A stretch of 64,000 nucleotides of DNA from Haemonchus contortus (taxonomy: Eukaryota; Nematoda; Chromadorea; Rhabditida; Trichostrongylidae), in assembly GCA_000469685.2 (NCBI GenBank), contig LS997562.1, positions 4,781,515 through 4,845,514 of the forward strand, written 5' to 3'. The notes below the pieces were generated by a model that saw nothing but the letters and a program-made list of their open reading frames with translations, did not search any database and was not told the origin of the DNA. Positions 34,749-46,900 of this stretch are shown in pieces (position 1 is the first letter of the stretch; every line of letters begins with the position of its first letter). The translations under genes were made by a program, and so were the position numbers.

Positions 34749-37700
34749 ATGCGCCTACATCCACTTCTTCTTAGTCTCAATATTATTCTATTTGTAGAAG
34801 GTAAGAACGGTTCCATGATGTGTGAGGTGGAGTATAAACAGAGAATCACGTCCCTGATCCGTAACTTCCTGGGTCGCGTCAGGCATTTGGTATCTACTCG
34901 AAATCGCCGATCCAACAGACTACGTCATACGTCTTTCACCAAGACAGCGATGGGAAGGCCTAGATGGTGTCCAAGGGGAGAATAAATCCCTCCTTCCCCC
35001 TTTCTTCGAGGTGACTGTCCCCAATGTGAATCGATCCTAAATTGTGAGTGGTAACTATTGCCTCTAACCACTGCGCCACACATGCATATGTCATAACTCT
35101 GAAAAAGGAATTTTTGTTGAACGTACTGCTTGATGATTGCCTTATGTATGCATATGTTCCAGTGTTCTCCTCGGACGATGAAGAGCGTCTCATGGTCGAC
35201 GTGTTCCGTGGGTACAACTCACTTATACCAGTAAGTTCGTGCAGTGAATTAAACTGAAAAACTGATCAAAATTATTTTTCCCTCTATTTCTAGCCCATCA
35301 GAAATCTTAGTGAAATGCCGATAATCGTCAAAATTGCTATGCAGCTTTTTCTTCTCATCGATGTCGTGAGTGATAGATTTTTTCAACACATTTTTCAATT
35401 CCAGCAAGATTTCTTGTAAAATGTTTTGAAGATTTCTCTATGAATCAGTGTACGGGTCGGGCGCAATTGTGGTTACTGTATTTGAACATAGGGTCCCTAT
35501 ACCGTGGACAGATGAAAAGCATCTTAACACATGTCGTCACTTAAAGTCACAACTATCGATAAAAATGACCTCTGGAAGTCCTCCCTATTATTACCCTGCC
35601 CTGTGACCCCACGGATAACACAAGGGGCACTTCCGGGTCAGATAGGTACGGATTGCACGCAGGCAGCTTACTGTAGCCTGCTATACACAAAGGCACACAC
35701 ATTTGGACAACTCGCCCAAATACCCATTCTCTGCAGCTTTTTTCGCCACGTTCTCGTCCAAGCCCTAATTTTACTACCGTTTTGAAGCCTTCCATCTCTT
35801 ACAATACGTCCATTCTCGCCTTTTCAGCACCATTTTCGCACTATTTGTAACTATCACTTCCACAATTCGTCTGAAACAAGATACCCCAAGGTTCTTGTGA
35901 ATTGTGACACTTTGATTTTTCGGCTCTTTTTCTTTTTTGTCTTGGATTGCATACTTTGCTCGAGGTGCAGGAACAACTGTCGAGCAGATTTTAAAGACAT
36001 TCTCTTTTCCGGTATTCAGAATTATCCGATAAATAACATATTTTGTAGGCAGAAAAGGATCAAGTGATGCACACGAATGTTTGGTTAACGTTGGTGAGTT
36101 CTAAGGATTGCTCATTAGATATGTCCAATTTAATTTAAGCGCTATTGCCCAATATGTCAAAAATCAACCGTGTTCCACAGTTTCTCGTTTCTTTTTTTTT
36201 ATTCCATCCAGAAATGGGGGTTTCCTCATGACTCAGTTCTGTTATTTAAATCCTTGGCGATACGCCAAACTATTTCTTCATGTCGCGCGGTGTTTTTCTA
36301 CAACCTGCGCAGCTTCTTAAGATAATTTGCCGCTTTGTTGTTTCGCCGCTTGACCTGCCGTTCAGAACCTCAATCATTTCCTTTTTCTTTATCCGCAGTG
36401 ACGAATACGGTAACTGCCGCATAACCGTTGCCGCGTACGTGTGTGCGGCCGCGGGAGTTCGGGTAAAGTCGATTGAGACCTAATTACGTAGGCATTATTC
36501 CTCGGATGGTGGTTTTTTCCCTCGAATTCTTATGGCAAACGGTAGTGGTTCCACGACGGCTACGCATCCTTCGAGTAACGGAACTTCTCCCCGAATTCCT
36601 TCCATTGGGAATTCAAATCTTCCCCTTCGCAGCGCGCGTCGCGTGCGGCGAGCGCGACACCCCCTTCGAGGAGAAGATGCCACACCGGCATTCTTCCACT
36701 TGTAATTCAAAGCTTATCCCTCAAAGCGCGCGATCGGGGGTAAATTCCCACACCTTCATTCTTCAGATACAAGTTTATTTTACTTCCAACTTTTCAAAGA
36801 ATAAATATCATTTGAAGCTCCTCGTCTTTCAGAGGTGGCACGATTTCCAGATGAGATGGAATCCTGTGAATTACGGTGAAATCAAAGAAATGCGTGTCTC
36901 ACCGGATAAGGTCTGGTTGCCTGACATCGTCCTATTCAATAAGTAAGTATCCAATGATTGTTCCCATATGCACGATCATAGAGGTCTTCAACGTGGTAAT
37001 TACTTGAAGGCACAGTTCACGATAAAAATGACCTCTCAAGCTCCTACTCAGGATGGAACACTGTTGAATCGAAAAACGCCCAGTCAGGGTGCAATAATGG
37101 CCCCGAAAACCGGCAAAGCCAAAGTACAGATTCAAGGCGGGCGAGTTCTCACGTAGTTGTGAGGCTTCAGTACTTGCATATTCGCAACGGAACACACGTT
37201 GCACGCAGGAAGCTCACTGTAGCCAACTGCACGCAATGGCGCGTACTTTTGGACAACTCGTCCGAGGACCCTTTTTATGCAGTTTTTGCCCCAACATTCT
37301 CGTCCGATCACCGATTCTCTGAAACCTTCTATTCAAATACAACAATTTTGGGATCTTTGCCCTTTTTGTAGATTCTTGTCAACTGTGCCTTTGACTACAC
37401 GACGATTTTGGGGAGAATCTAAACTCATGTCTCCCTTTTTTTCAGCTGCGATGGTAACTTTGAAGTGTCTTTCATGTGCAATGTTGTTATAAATTATCAT
37501 GGTGATATGCTATGGGTACCACCGGCGATTTACAAAAGTTCATGCATTATCGGTAAGCAAAATTATATGGTTTAGTATCAATGACTTTAAAAGTGGCAGT
37601 GCGAGTCGTGCCAGGTCGCGCCGCCCCCACGAGGTTTCAACTGTTGCCATTGCGTAAAGAGTTGACTATATCAAGCCAAAAATGTCCAGATTGCCTTCCA

Positions 37701-40700
37701 CTGTCGCCATGCCCAACATGGGTGTCCCTCTTGAACTGTGCGGCTTCCGCGAAACCGTTATAACTCATCCACCTCTGGGTGTGGCATACACCCGAACAAT
37801 CCCCTATAAGGCTGCTTTCATAGTCCGCCAGCGTGCCAGCCGAGGTAGTGCTAGAGGGGAGGAGGGAGGCAGACAGTTAGTTGGTCGACGCGGTCGCGTT
37901 GCGCCCAAGCCCCTTCGAAGGGCTGAAAACATAGAAAAATAAGATTAAAAACCAAACAACTAGAGGCTTGTGCAAATGGCTTTTGGTCTTGTTGTTCTTT
38001 GTTTTGAGCCCTTCCAAAACAAAGAACAACAAGCCTTCCTCCTCTCTCCTAGCACTACCTCAGCTGGCACGCCGGCTCGCCGGCAAGCAGCCTAACGCCT
38101 TATCTGGCCCCTTTCCGGCCCTATATAATGTACAAGAGGGAAGCGAGGGTGGGGGAAGTAGGATCTTGTCATCGTTATCGTAAACTGTGCCTTGAGGGAT
38201 TTAGAAAGAGTGTTATTTTCAGATGTAGAATACTTCCCATTCGACGAACAGGTGTGCACACTGGTGTTCGGGTCATGGACGGTCAGTCTCTTCTCGCTGG
38301 TTCACTGTTGCCATTGAACTAAAAACCAATCGTTTAGTACAACGAGAACGAGATCAAGCTCGGATTCGATCAAGCCGAATTGGTCGATCTTTCTGAATAT
38401 GAGCCGTCTTCTATTTGGGATGTGATTGATGCCCCTGCACAGCTGGTGAAAAAGCGGAGTCGAATCGAATTTCAAGTAAGGATCAGGTGAGAATGTCTTC
38501 TTTCATAGGTGATTGAACCGCTATAAAGTTTGAGGGATAAACTTCCTAGCCTTTTTCAAACGTTCTCGGATGCGCCTCGTACTCGAATTCCATCCGGAAT
38601 CGTGGTGGCGTTCTGAAGACGTATTTGACACGTACCATGGCTGGCAGTCGAGCCGATGTGCATGCCATCAGCAGCAGACGAGTAAGGTTCGAATCAACCG
38701 ATCCCATTAAGATGGGAAGCTTGCTTGGCACGATCAAGTATCGACCCCGGGTTCGATCCCGAGCACATTGAATTCAACATATGCCTTAGTGATTTTATAG
38801 CATTCCAGCTGATCTAGGGACAACGATTTTTTTGGGTCCTTGTGGGTATTGGCTTTTATACAGAATCTAAGGGGTTCCAAAATCGTTTCACACGAATTGA
38901 TTCTATATACTGAGTATTCAGACGAAAGACGCTATTCTACACTATTATATTGATCATTCCTACCTTTCTGATGGGATCTTTAAATCTAGCGGTATTTTTC
39001 CTGCCAACGGATTCAGGTACCATTGTTGATCTGCTGTTTTTTACTTACTTTTGTACAGTAGTAATTCTTCAATAATGTAGAAAAAGCCAGAGCCAATAAC
39101 GGAATGGGGCAGAAAGTGAAGCCGATAAACAAGTCAATGCTTCTGACCACCCAGACAGGTTTGGTACCAATTAACCTACCCCAAAGGGATGGTAGGCTTG
39201 GTAGCCAAGGCAGATACCAGAGTGAAACTAGAACCCGTGACCATGTGTGTGTGATAGGCGCCACCTGCCACCACACCGCATCTACACTGGCCACTTACTA
39301 TATTAGAGGAGAAGTAATTTGGCATCTGTCCGTTGTCTTCTTCCAGTCATGTTCGAGTATTATTCTCGGAAAATGATTTCAAAATAAGGAGTAGGGGTAG
39401 AAGCAAGAAAGTGATGATCTGTAGGAACACCAAATGCTGAAGACAAAAAAATGAAACTAACGGGTTTCTTGGGCACAGCGCCTCCGTAGACAATTGGCAT
39501 TCAATTGACATCCGATTACAACAGAGTTTGTGGAAGTGATCAGATCCTCTAGACCCTGTTGCTCTGGGCCTTAACGAATTTTTGATTCCATTCGTTCAAC
39601 CGACTATCCGGCGAAATAATCAAACACTTTTCAGGTGAAAAGATGACGCTTATAATTTCGATTATGCTTTCAATTGTCGTATTTTTACTGCTCGTATCAA
39701 AAATTCTTCCACCTACATCCAGTACGATTCCGCTCCTGGCAAAGTAAGCATTTGGTACTTCCCACTTCGACCAACTCCAAATACGTCCTGTCAGATGTCC
39801 AGTTTCAGAACGTCTTAAGATAGTTCAAATCTGTTTTACCCATGCCTTTACAGGTACTTACTACTCACCTTTGTACTTAACGTCATCACTATTTTGATCA
39901 CAATTATCATTATCAACATTTACTTTCGCAGTCCAACAACACATCCCATGCCGGAATGGGTGCGATCAGTCTTTTTGGAGGTGAGGATCTTCGGAGTTCA
40001 ATGGAGGGGTTTTATTCCAACCTCAACCTTTCAGTGGATGCCCCTACTGATGTGTCTACAACGGCCGAAATCGGCTTCACGGAAATTGATGACGAAAAAG
40101 AAACGCGGTGCCACAGTCGCTAAGCTACCGGGAGTCGGTCAATTCCCTCTGAATCGCGCCAGACATCATCCATTATGTCCGAGTGCCGATGACAGGTACT
40201 GGTCCAATATTTTGGTAGGGAAATCTAGTAATTTCAATCAATTTATTTCCAAAGCAGCCTCTTTGATTGATCAAATCAATCAAATCAAAGTAGCCTTTTA
40301 TCACCCTTTAAGGACCGTTTCAATAAAAGTGCTGAACTGCGGAGATGATATTCCGAAAGATCCGGGCACGGTCATGTTCTATCCACTTTCACCTGATGCA
40401 CTTCGTGCCATTGATGCAATCGAATACATTACGGACCATATTGTTCAAGAAAAGGAATACAAAATAGTAAGTAGTCTGCTGCCGAATTTCACCTTACTTT
40501 ATCGGCAGTTTACAAGTAATACTCGCTTAGTTCGGATGTGAGAGTTACCAGTGTCGAACACGCAGTTAAGATCTGAATTGAGATTCATATCTGCTTTTGA
40601 AGCTGATGTTCAGCCTGTTTTTGTGCTCTGAAACAGAAAAAATACCTGGTGGTGCTCGGATGGCATGGAATTGACGAGCTTTACGAAGTTGATTTTGGGT

Positions 40701-41807
40701 TAAAGTGGACGGTAGTAGAGAAGAAGAAGGAGATGTCAGCAAGAAAGACACCGGTGTTTCGAATTTCTCAATGGAACCCTAAAATAGAAGCAAGCATGAG
40801 AAGCTACCCATACCCGAAGATCTTCTGCCATATGTATACACCGCATTGTGAAATCCGATCCAGTAGCACCATGGCGTGATTATCCTTACTATTGTAAGAA
40901 TAGAGCCGCAGCCCATCATGGACTGCAGGAAGTTCCATCTACATCTGACCGTTGCTTGTGACGACACCGGGTTGTCTTGGCTTCAGCTCAGATGGAACCT
41001 GGTGAACCCTTCTTCCAGATGAGGGTAATTATCGAGTTGGTTCTGAACGCGTGAAGAACTGGCTCAAAGTGGGCCATGCCAACGCTTAAATCTCTGTAAA
41101 GGTTGGTGGTTTGTAGGCAAAACTTCGGCCTCAGAAGGGATTCGAACCCGTACTCGTGTGAAGTTCTCTGAAAGGCCTGATCAGGCGTGTGGGAACGGAT
41201 CGAGGCTACTTATCATAGTTTTCGTAATTTGACGGAATTGGGTACTAAATTAGGCTACAATCTTTTAGTTTTTCAAACATAGTATCTACTTAGAGCGGGA
41301 TTTCATGGACTTATCGAAATATATCACACTAGTATCTAAGAAGGCAATCTTTGGGATCATCGATTGATCCAACCGTCTTTAGCATTGTGATGACTGGAAG
41401 TTTGTGGGGATGATTATCGATCGTTTGTTACTTTACGTCTTCTTCGGCATCACAGCTGGAGGCACATGTGGAATACTATTCAGTGCTCCTTCCGTCTTCG
41501 AAGGTAGGTCTAGAGGTTACGGTAAGAATGCACCACGTATAGCGCTCATTCAATCTCACCGTAAAATCACAACGTATCTCATTGCGTTGTCTGTTTCACT
41601 TGAATCATGGCATATGGGGAAATGAAGGAAGCCTTTCAGTGAAAAAATTACATGAGTAAAGTTTTTTACTATCGACAAAAACAACAATCGACAGTGAACA
41701 ACAAGACGACTTTCTTTACAGTACTATCTGTTTCAGGGGTAAATCAACGTGAAGTGCTGGATAAACTTATTAACTTGTATAAAACTGGTGGTGGTATCCG
41801 TGATTAA
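34749..41807 (+). CDS. unc-29: Nicotinic acetylcholine receptor non-alpha subunit, UNC-29-like, copy 3 (15 exons)
   Basis: Exons: 34749-34800, 35163-35230, 35294-35365, 36049-36093, 36833-36942, 37446-37552, 38223-38281, 38338-38486, 38922-39016, 39635-39743, 39854-39980, 40035-40195, 40313-40466, 41393-41513, 41737-41807; 499 aa in frame. Domain order as in copy 1: signal peptide [18 protein letters not shown], Cys-loop [16 protein letters not shown]1-M3, loop, M4. It is the most diverged member: an extra cysteine in the ligand-binding domain ([10 protein letters not shown] where others have NADGNYEVS), M1 with [16 protein letters not shown]2 with Ile at 4', Ile at 7' and Met at 8' ([13 protein letters not shown]), and HCDDWKFVG before M4. 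The Glu before M2 and the 9' Leu are kept. Introns hold three MITEs and two SINE-like elements. No broken splice site seen. Confidence 0.85.
34850..35095 (-). mobile_element. tRNA-derived SINE-like element in copy 3 intron 1
   Basis: On the - strand, TGTGGCGCAGTGGTTAGAGG (about 35068-35088) is a good tRNA A-box region and GGATCGATTCAC is B-box-like. It sits in sense-neutral intronic sequence. Confidence 0.6.
35541..35914. mobile_element. MITE in copy 3 intron 3
   Basis: Ends TTAAAGTCACAACTATCGAT and CTTGTGAATTGTGACACTTT belong to the same family as 4621-5089, but are more decayed. Confidence 0.6.
36400..36770. other. GC-rich insert in copy 3 intron 4
   Basis: Contains GCGCGCGTCGCGTGCGGCGAG and GCGGCCGCGGGAG, strikingly rich in CpG compared with the AT-rich surroundings. 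It resembles no element I recognise. An unusual origin (decayed transposon or transferred fragment) is possible but unproven. Confidence 0.35.
37004..37393. mobile_element. MITE in copy 3 intron 5
   Basis: Ends CTTGAAGGCACAGTTCACGA and TTGTCAACTGTGCCTTTGAC. Same family as 21541-22202; about 390 bp and no ORF of note. Confidence 0.65.
37586..38197. mobile_element. Composite foldback element in copy 3 intron 6
   Basis: Degenerate MITE-family ends (TTTAAAAGTGGCAGT and GTTATCGTAAACTGTGCCTT) surround a large inverted repeat: GTGCCAGCCGAGGTAGTGCTAG near 37830 and its near-complement near 38060. In the middle is a perfect 18-bp hairpin (arms 37988-38005 and 38016-38033, 10-nt loop). Confidence 0.55.
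39095..39290 (-). mobile_element. SINE-like element in copy 3 intron 9
   Basis: Shares ACAAGTCAATGCTT, GGTTTGGTACCAATTAACC and AGAACCCGTGACCATGTG with the family at 61020-61245, in the same orientation. The B-box is degenerate. Confidence 0.5.
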
Positions 41808-43860
41808 CTGGTACGGGTCAGTCAATGCTTTCATATTTGTGCCTTGTGATCATATCTATTTTTGAATGAAGATTTATAACAAATGCTGTTTGACATGACT
41901 CCTCCGAGCTTTTTTTTTTCAAATGTTACAGAATTCTAGCAGCTGGACAGTAGGAATATTGAAATTTCCAAAAAAGGGACCAAAAAACGTACAAAGTCAG
42001 GTAGAAAATACCGCAGAAATTGGCTATTACTCCTGCAGGCATGTACCACCACAAAGTTGAAATGGTATTAAAGTCAAAATAGGTTGTTTGTGAAGCTCTT
42101 CATGAAGGCTATATACGACGTTTAATAAAATTGTTGTTATAATAAAAATTTGAAAAAAAAAATACTTCTAAGACCATGACGGACAACTATCCCACTCCAA
42201 ATTAAGTAACGTGGAACAGGTAAGGGGCGCGGTCAGAATCAGCTTTGGACAGAATGTGCTTTAGCAACCAGGCAAAGTGACAACTTCGCATTGTTTTTGC
42301 TATTCAAACGATCTGACATTACTTTTTTAAGACAAGAGAACACGAATGTTTCGTGCACAATATCCACTCACAGCTCAGTCCAACCCATCCAGGTTTGCCT
42401 CTGAACTAGATCCTTGGACTATGTGTGTAACGATAGCGCCACTTACCACTCAATCATACCTGTCACGGACAGAATCTGTGGCTAATATCAATCCTTTATT
42501 GATTTATTAATGAGAATTTCTTTTACCTAGCGAATCAAAAAATTACCGAATAGCCATCATAGCTGAGATGACTTTTCCTGGCCCACTAAACTCCAGCTGT
42601 CACCCGTAACTCGCCGTTGAATTCACCTTTTTACACTAGCTCACTACCACGTCGATAATTGACGGCAATCCCATCAGTTGGTTTCGGCAGCAGCTCCTCT
42701 CACTCATTGCAATTGTCATCAGTTCAAACAAATGTTTAAAATCAGTTCTATGTAGCCTCGATCATAAACCAATGAAGAAGTTCAACCGTCCGCCGTCCAA
42801 ATGTATTGTGAATAGTAGACTCATATGTTCGGAAGAATTGCTTTTCTTTTTTTTTTTGCAGCTCGATGGATGAAGTTTTTTTTTTGTTTGGCCATTCGTT
42901 TCTCGCTCATCATTTTCTTCAGCGTTTTGACATTAAACTCTTAATCATGGACTTCCTCCGCCTCCTCCTTTTCGTCCCCCTCACTTGAGAAAAACCCGAG
43001 GCAGCAAACTGGTCTTCTCACAAAAAGTTAAAGGGAAAACGGAACCTGTGGAATCTTCGCAACGATGTCGCAGGAGAGAAAAGGACTGGTTGAGGAAATA
43101 CAAAGGAAAACAGGGTTTAGAACCTCAGAATGAGTAGAGTTGATCGGAGAAGTAATCATTAATAACACTGTCTTCGACCAGATCTTCAGTACCATAAGCT
43201 ATCCCTGATATATTCTTGAGATATATCAACAATTGTACAATTGACTCTGTCCTATTTTTATTAAAGATTAGGGGACCGAACATTTTTTCAAAACGAACAT
43301 CAATCCTCAGAGATAAAATTGCTACAAAATAAGAAGCCTTCAGTAGACCTACCTCTTTTTCTGGTTGACAAAATCACGGGAATCTCAAAAATTTCTCAAC
43401 GTTTCGCACACTGAGAGGTGGTCCGACTGCCTAATTTTTGAAACTTCTGTCGAAGCTTTCATGAAAAACGGGCTCAAAACAGCTCCAGTAGCCAGAGGAC
43501 CAACTGAATCGCTTGCCATGGAATACGTAGTAAGTCGTCTGTTTTCAAGCTACGGTACTCAAAAAAAGTATTGAAAAAGATTATATTGAATTCTGCAAAC
43601 ATTGTGAAAGAGATATTCTATACTCATAAGTTTGGATACCAATAGTTAAGGCTGTTGAGGGAGGAAGGCGTCAACTATCAAACGTGAGATAGTGGGAACA
43701 ATTCTCCCAGAGAATAAGCTTACCTAGCATACCTTCTAGCCCTCCGTAAACTATGTCGAATTTTGAAAGCAATCAATCATCTCAACCAATTTGAATTGAA
43801 GCCTTTCGCGTGGCACATAAGAAAGTTCAACAGCGCCTAACTTCTCCTTTTTACATTTTA
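41808..43860. other. Intergenic between unc-29 copies 3 and 4, no gene seen
   Basis: A probable poly(A) signal for copy 3 is AATAAA at 42124-42129. A decayed SINE-like stretch lies around 42360-42470. The remainder shows only short chance frames. Confidence 0.5.
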
Positions 43861-43902
43861 TTTACTTCAGAATCGATATGTGCAGCCTGCAACAATAACG
43901 TT
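43861..43902 (+). promoter_or_regulatory. Trans-splice acceptor and 5' UTR with short uORF, unc-29 copy 4
   Basis: TTTACTTCAG (AG at 43869-43870) is followed by AATCGATATGTGCAGCC. The upstream ATG at 43878 opens a six-codon frame ending at TAA 43896-43898, four bases before the real start. The leader matches copy 1 around GATATGTG. Confidence 0.55.
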
Positions 43903-46900
43903 ATGCTCTTCTATCAGCTTCTTCCTGTTATATTCATTCTTCTATTCGTTCATGGTAAGTTTCGCGATTAACCGGCCCACTTTAAATGCTAAAACCCGCA
44001 CCCCGTGCCCACTTCCGTCTCTGTTAAGTTGCTCCCGGTCCCAGTGAGTTTCGGTCGCCGGTTCACCTGTTATCGGTCAAATGGGTCCAGTCCTGAGGAA
44101 GCGATCGAGAATCCCTACATGAGTCAGTACCTATTTCCAACCACCACTGCGCTTCTTCTCACTAAAATATCTGTAAATGTGGGGTAGCACGGCTACGAAG
44201 CCCAAATGACAGGTGAACCGCCGACCGAAACTCACTGGGACCGGGAGCAACTTATCAGAGACAGAAGTGGGCACAAGGTGCGGGTTTTTCAGCTCCTGCT
44301 ATGCTAATCCCACCTATAAGTTTTCTCTGCTCAAGGGGTGTCCTTTTTTGCTATTTTCTATTGTTTCCCTCTAAAGTACCTTATGGGAAAAGGTCACAGA
44401 AAAATAGAGATTGGTAACAATTGAACATGAATTGAAGGAATAAATTCGGGTAAATTACAATAATGCTAAACAAAAAATTTATTCAAAAGAAATCATGATG
44501 CATCATTCTATTGAGAGTTTCAGTGCATACCTCTGAAGATGAAGAGCGTCTTATGGTGGACATCTTTCGTGGCTATAACTCACTTATTCAGGTACGTTAT
44601 CTGGACCGCTTGGTACCGTAACCTGTCATACTGTTAACATATCAACTTTCACATTCTACCTCTAGATTACTCTATCTATGCAAGTATGCTTTATTTGTAG
44701 CCCATTCGAAATGTCACAACCATGCCAATCATCGTGAAAATTGCTCTACAACTTGTTCTACTTATCAATGTCGTGAGTTCATGCCAAGTTTCCCTGGCTA
44801 TGCCCTTCCCAGTTATACGATGCTCACTTAAAAGAACTTTGCGCATTAGTCCTCATAATTAGAAGAGACATTTGGTGTTCACGGTTCCGATGAAGCTTTC
44901 CCATTATCCCGCTGGATATTCCTTGCCCATGTTGATTAATTAATATGGAACGTTTTAGGATGAGAAGGATCAAGTGATGCATACAAACGTGTGGTTGACA
45001 TTGGTGAGTTCTCTTCCGAGAATGGCAAAATTATCGATTTATTGATTTTGTTCTTTAGAAATGGCATGATTTTCAAATGCGTTGGAATCCTGTGAATTAC
45101 GGCGAGATTAAAGAGATGCGAGTAGCACCAGATAAAGTCTGGTTACCTGATATCGTCTTGTTCAATAAGTGAGTCGACATCGGTGTAATACTAGGTCATC
45201 TGGCCATTAAGAGCTACTGGGCGTCGCAAGGTCAGGGTGCGAATTTGTCGCGCGCAGTGAGCGGCGTTATCGCGGCAAATATCACTTGTGAAACCGCCTG
45301 CCGCATCTTGTCGCACGTAAAAACCGCATGCGACACTTTTCGGATTTGAGCGATGTCGTACCCTGACCTAATGATGCAGAACTGAGATAATTCTGAGAGC
45401 GTTCATACTATGTGATCGGACTGATGGCTAATACCGGGATGCTTATCGATTTACTCCTGAGTCGTATATCGCCCAGAGCTAAAGATTGTAATTACGAGTG
45501 TCTTAAACTCTGAACGTTGGTAAAAAAAAAGTGGATATACTGTAGCGAGACAAGAATATGCAACTTCAATTTCGAAACTCTAAAATGGTCTACGTTTGTC
45601 AGCGAAAATTGAAATGGAGTTGCGAAGAGACCAACTACCACTTTCTCTTATTTTAAGTGCTGATGGTAACTACGAGGTATCATTCATGTGTAATGTTGTT
45701 ATAAATTATCATGGCGACATGCTCTGGGTTCCGCCAGCCATTTACAAAAGCTCCTGTATCATCGGTAAGTCTATGATGATCATTCTTGTTCTTCAAACCG
45801 ATTTTTCTATCCTGAACAATCTACCCACAACAACTTATCCATAGTTTTGCATTCCTTAAACTATCTGGATGTGCCTGTTTTGGGAGTGATGATGTTAAAA
45901 AGTAGACTAATCAAGGAGTAGTCTGATCCCTCAAGCCCGCCCACCAGAAAGGTCACCCCAGCTGGTAAACAAATAAGGCAAAAGTTTTCATACAAGAACT
46001 TGTTTACCCTTACAATTGTTGCTGACTATGGCGCTCGCTCTGGTCAGAGTAGGACGAGAAGTGAAGGGTTTTTCCCTACCCAGAAAGCATAGAAACGATA
46101 GACCCTAGCTGAAATAAAATTCGCTGGCTTGGAGTAGGGGAAAGGGGAAAGGGGATGGGGGGAGTGGGGGGGGGGGGGGGGGAACTCTTTCCATAAGCTA
46201 GAAACTTGTTCTTAGGTGTAATCCTAACCTAAAATAGCTGAGGAATTCGGTGGCAAAACTATCGTAGCATTTTCCAATGCCCGCATTTCAGACGTGGAAT
46301 TTTTCCCGTTCGACGAGCAGGTGTGCACGTTGGTGTTCGGATCGTGGACGGTAAGCATCAGCTGTGGCATCCATACTTGTAAGTAATTCCATGTTGACTA
46401 CTTCAGTACAACGAAAACGAAATCAAGCTTGAGTTTGAACAAGCAGAGTGGGTGGATCTGTCTGAGTACGCACCGTCTTCCATCTGGGATTTGATGGATG
46501 CACCGGCATCGTTGGTGAACAAACGGAGTCGAATAGAATTCCAAGTGAGAATCAGGTACGGAGAATAAGTATTTGCCTAACTTGTTGTTTTTGAAGACAT
46601 TCTGGTAAAACACCCAGCCTTAGGCGAGACCAAACTCTCTTAACCCCTTAACCAGAGGTCTAAAAGAGTCGACTTTCAGCCCACAACCCATTATCCCACT
46701 AGCAATGTCCACACATGCGGTCTAACACAGCGATTTTCAGAAAATAAACAAATTAAAGAGAAGAGTTTGCTTGTTTGTTTGTTTTCCTTGTTCAAACAGA
46801 TAGATTTCATTAAACAGCTATTGTTTAGACGCAAGACGCTCTTCTACACTATCGTATTGATCATTCCCACTGTATTGATGGCGTTTCTGAGTATGGCTGT

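Noticed and set aside
46144..46182. Poly-G run as a functional element
   Set aside because: Homopolymer in an intron without a counterpart in other copies; length may be unreliable.
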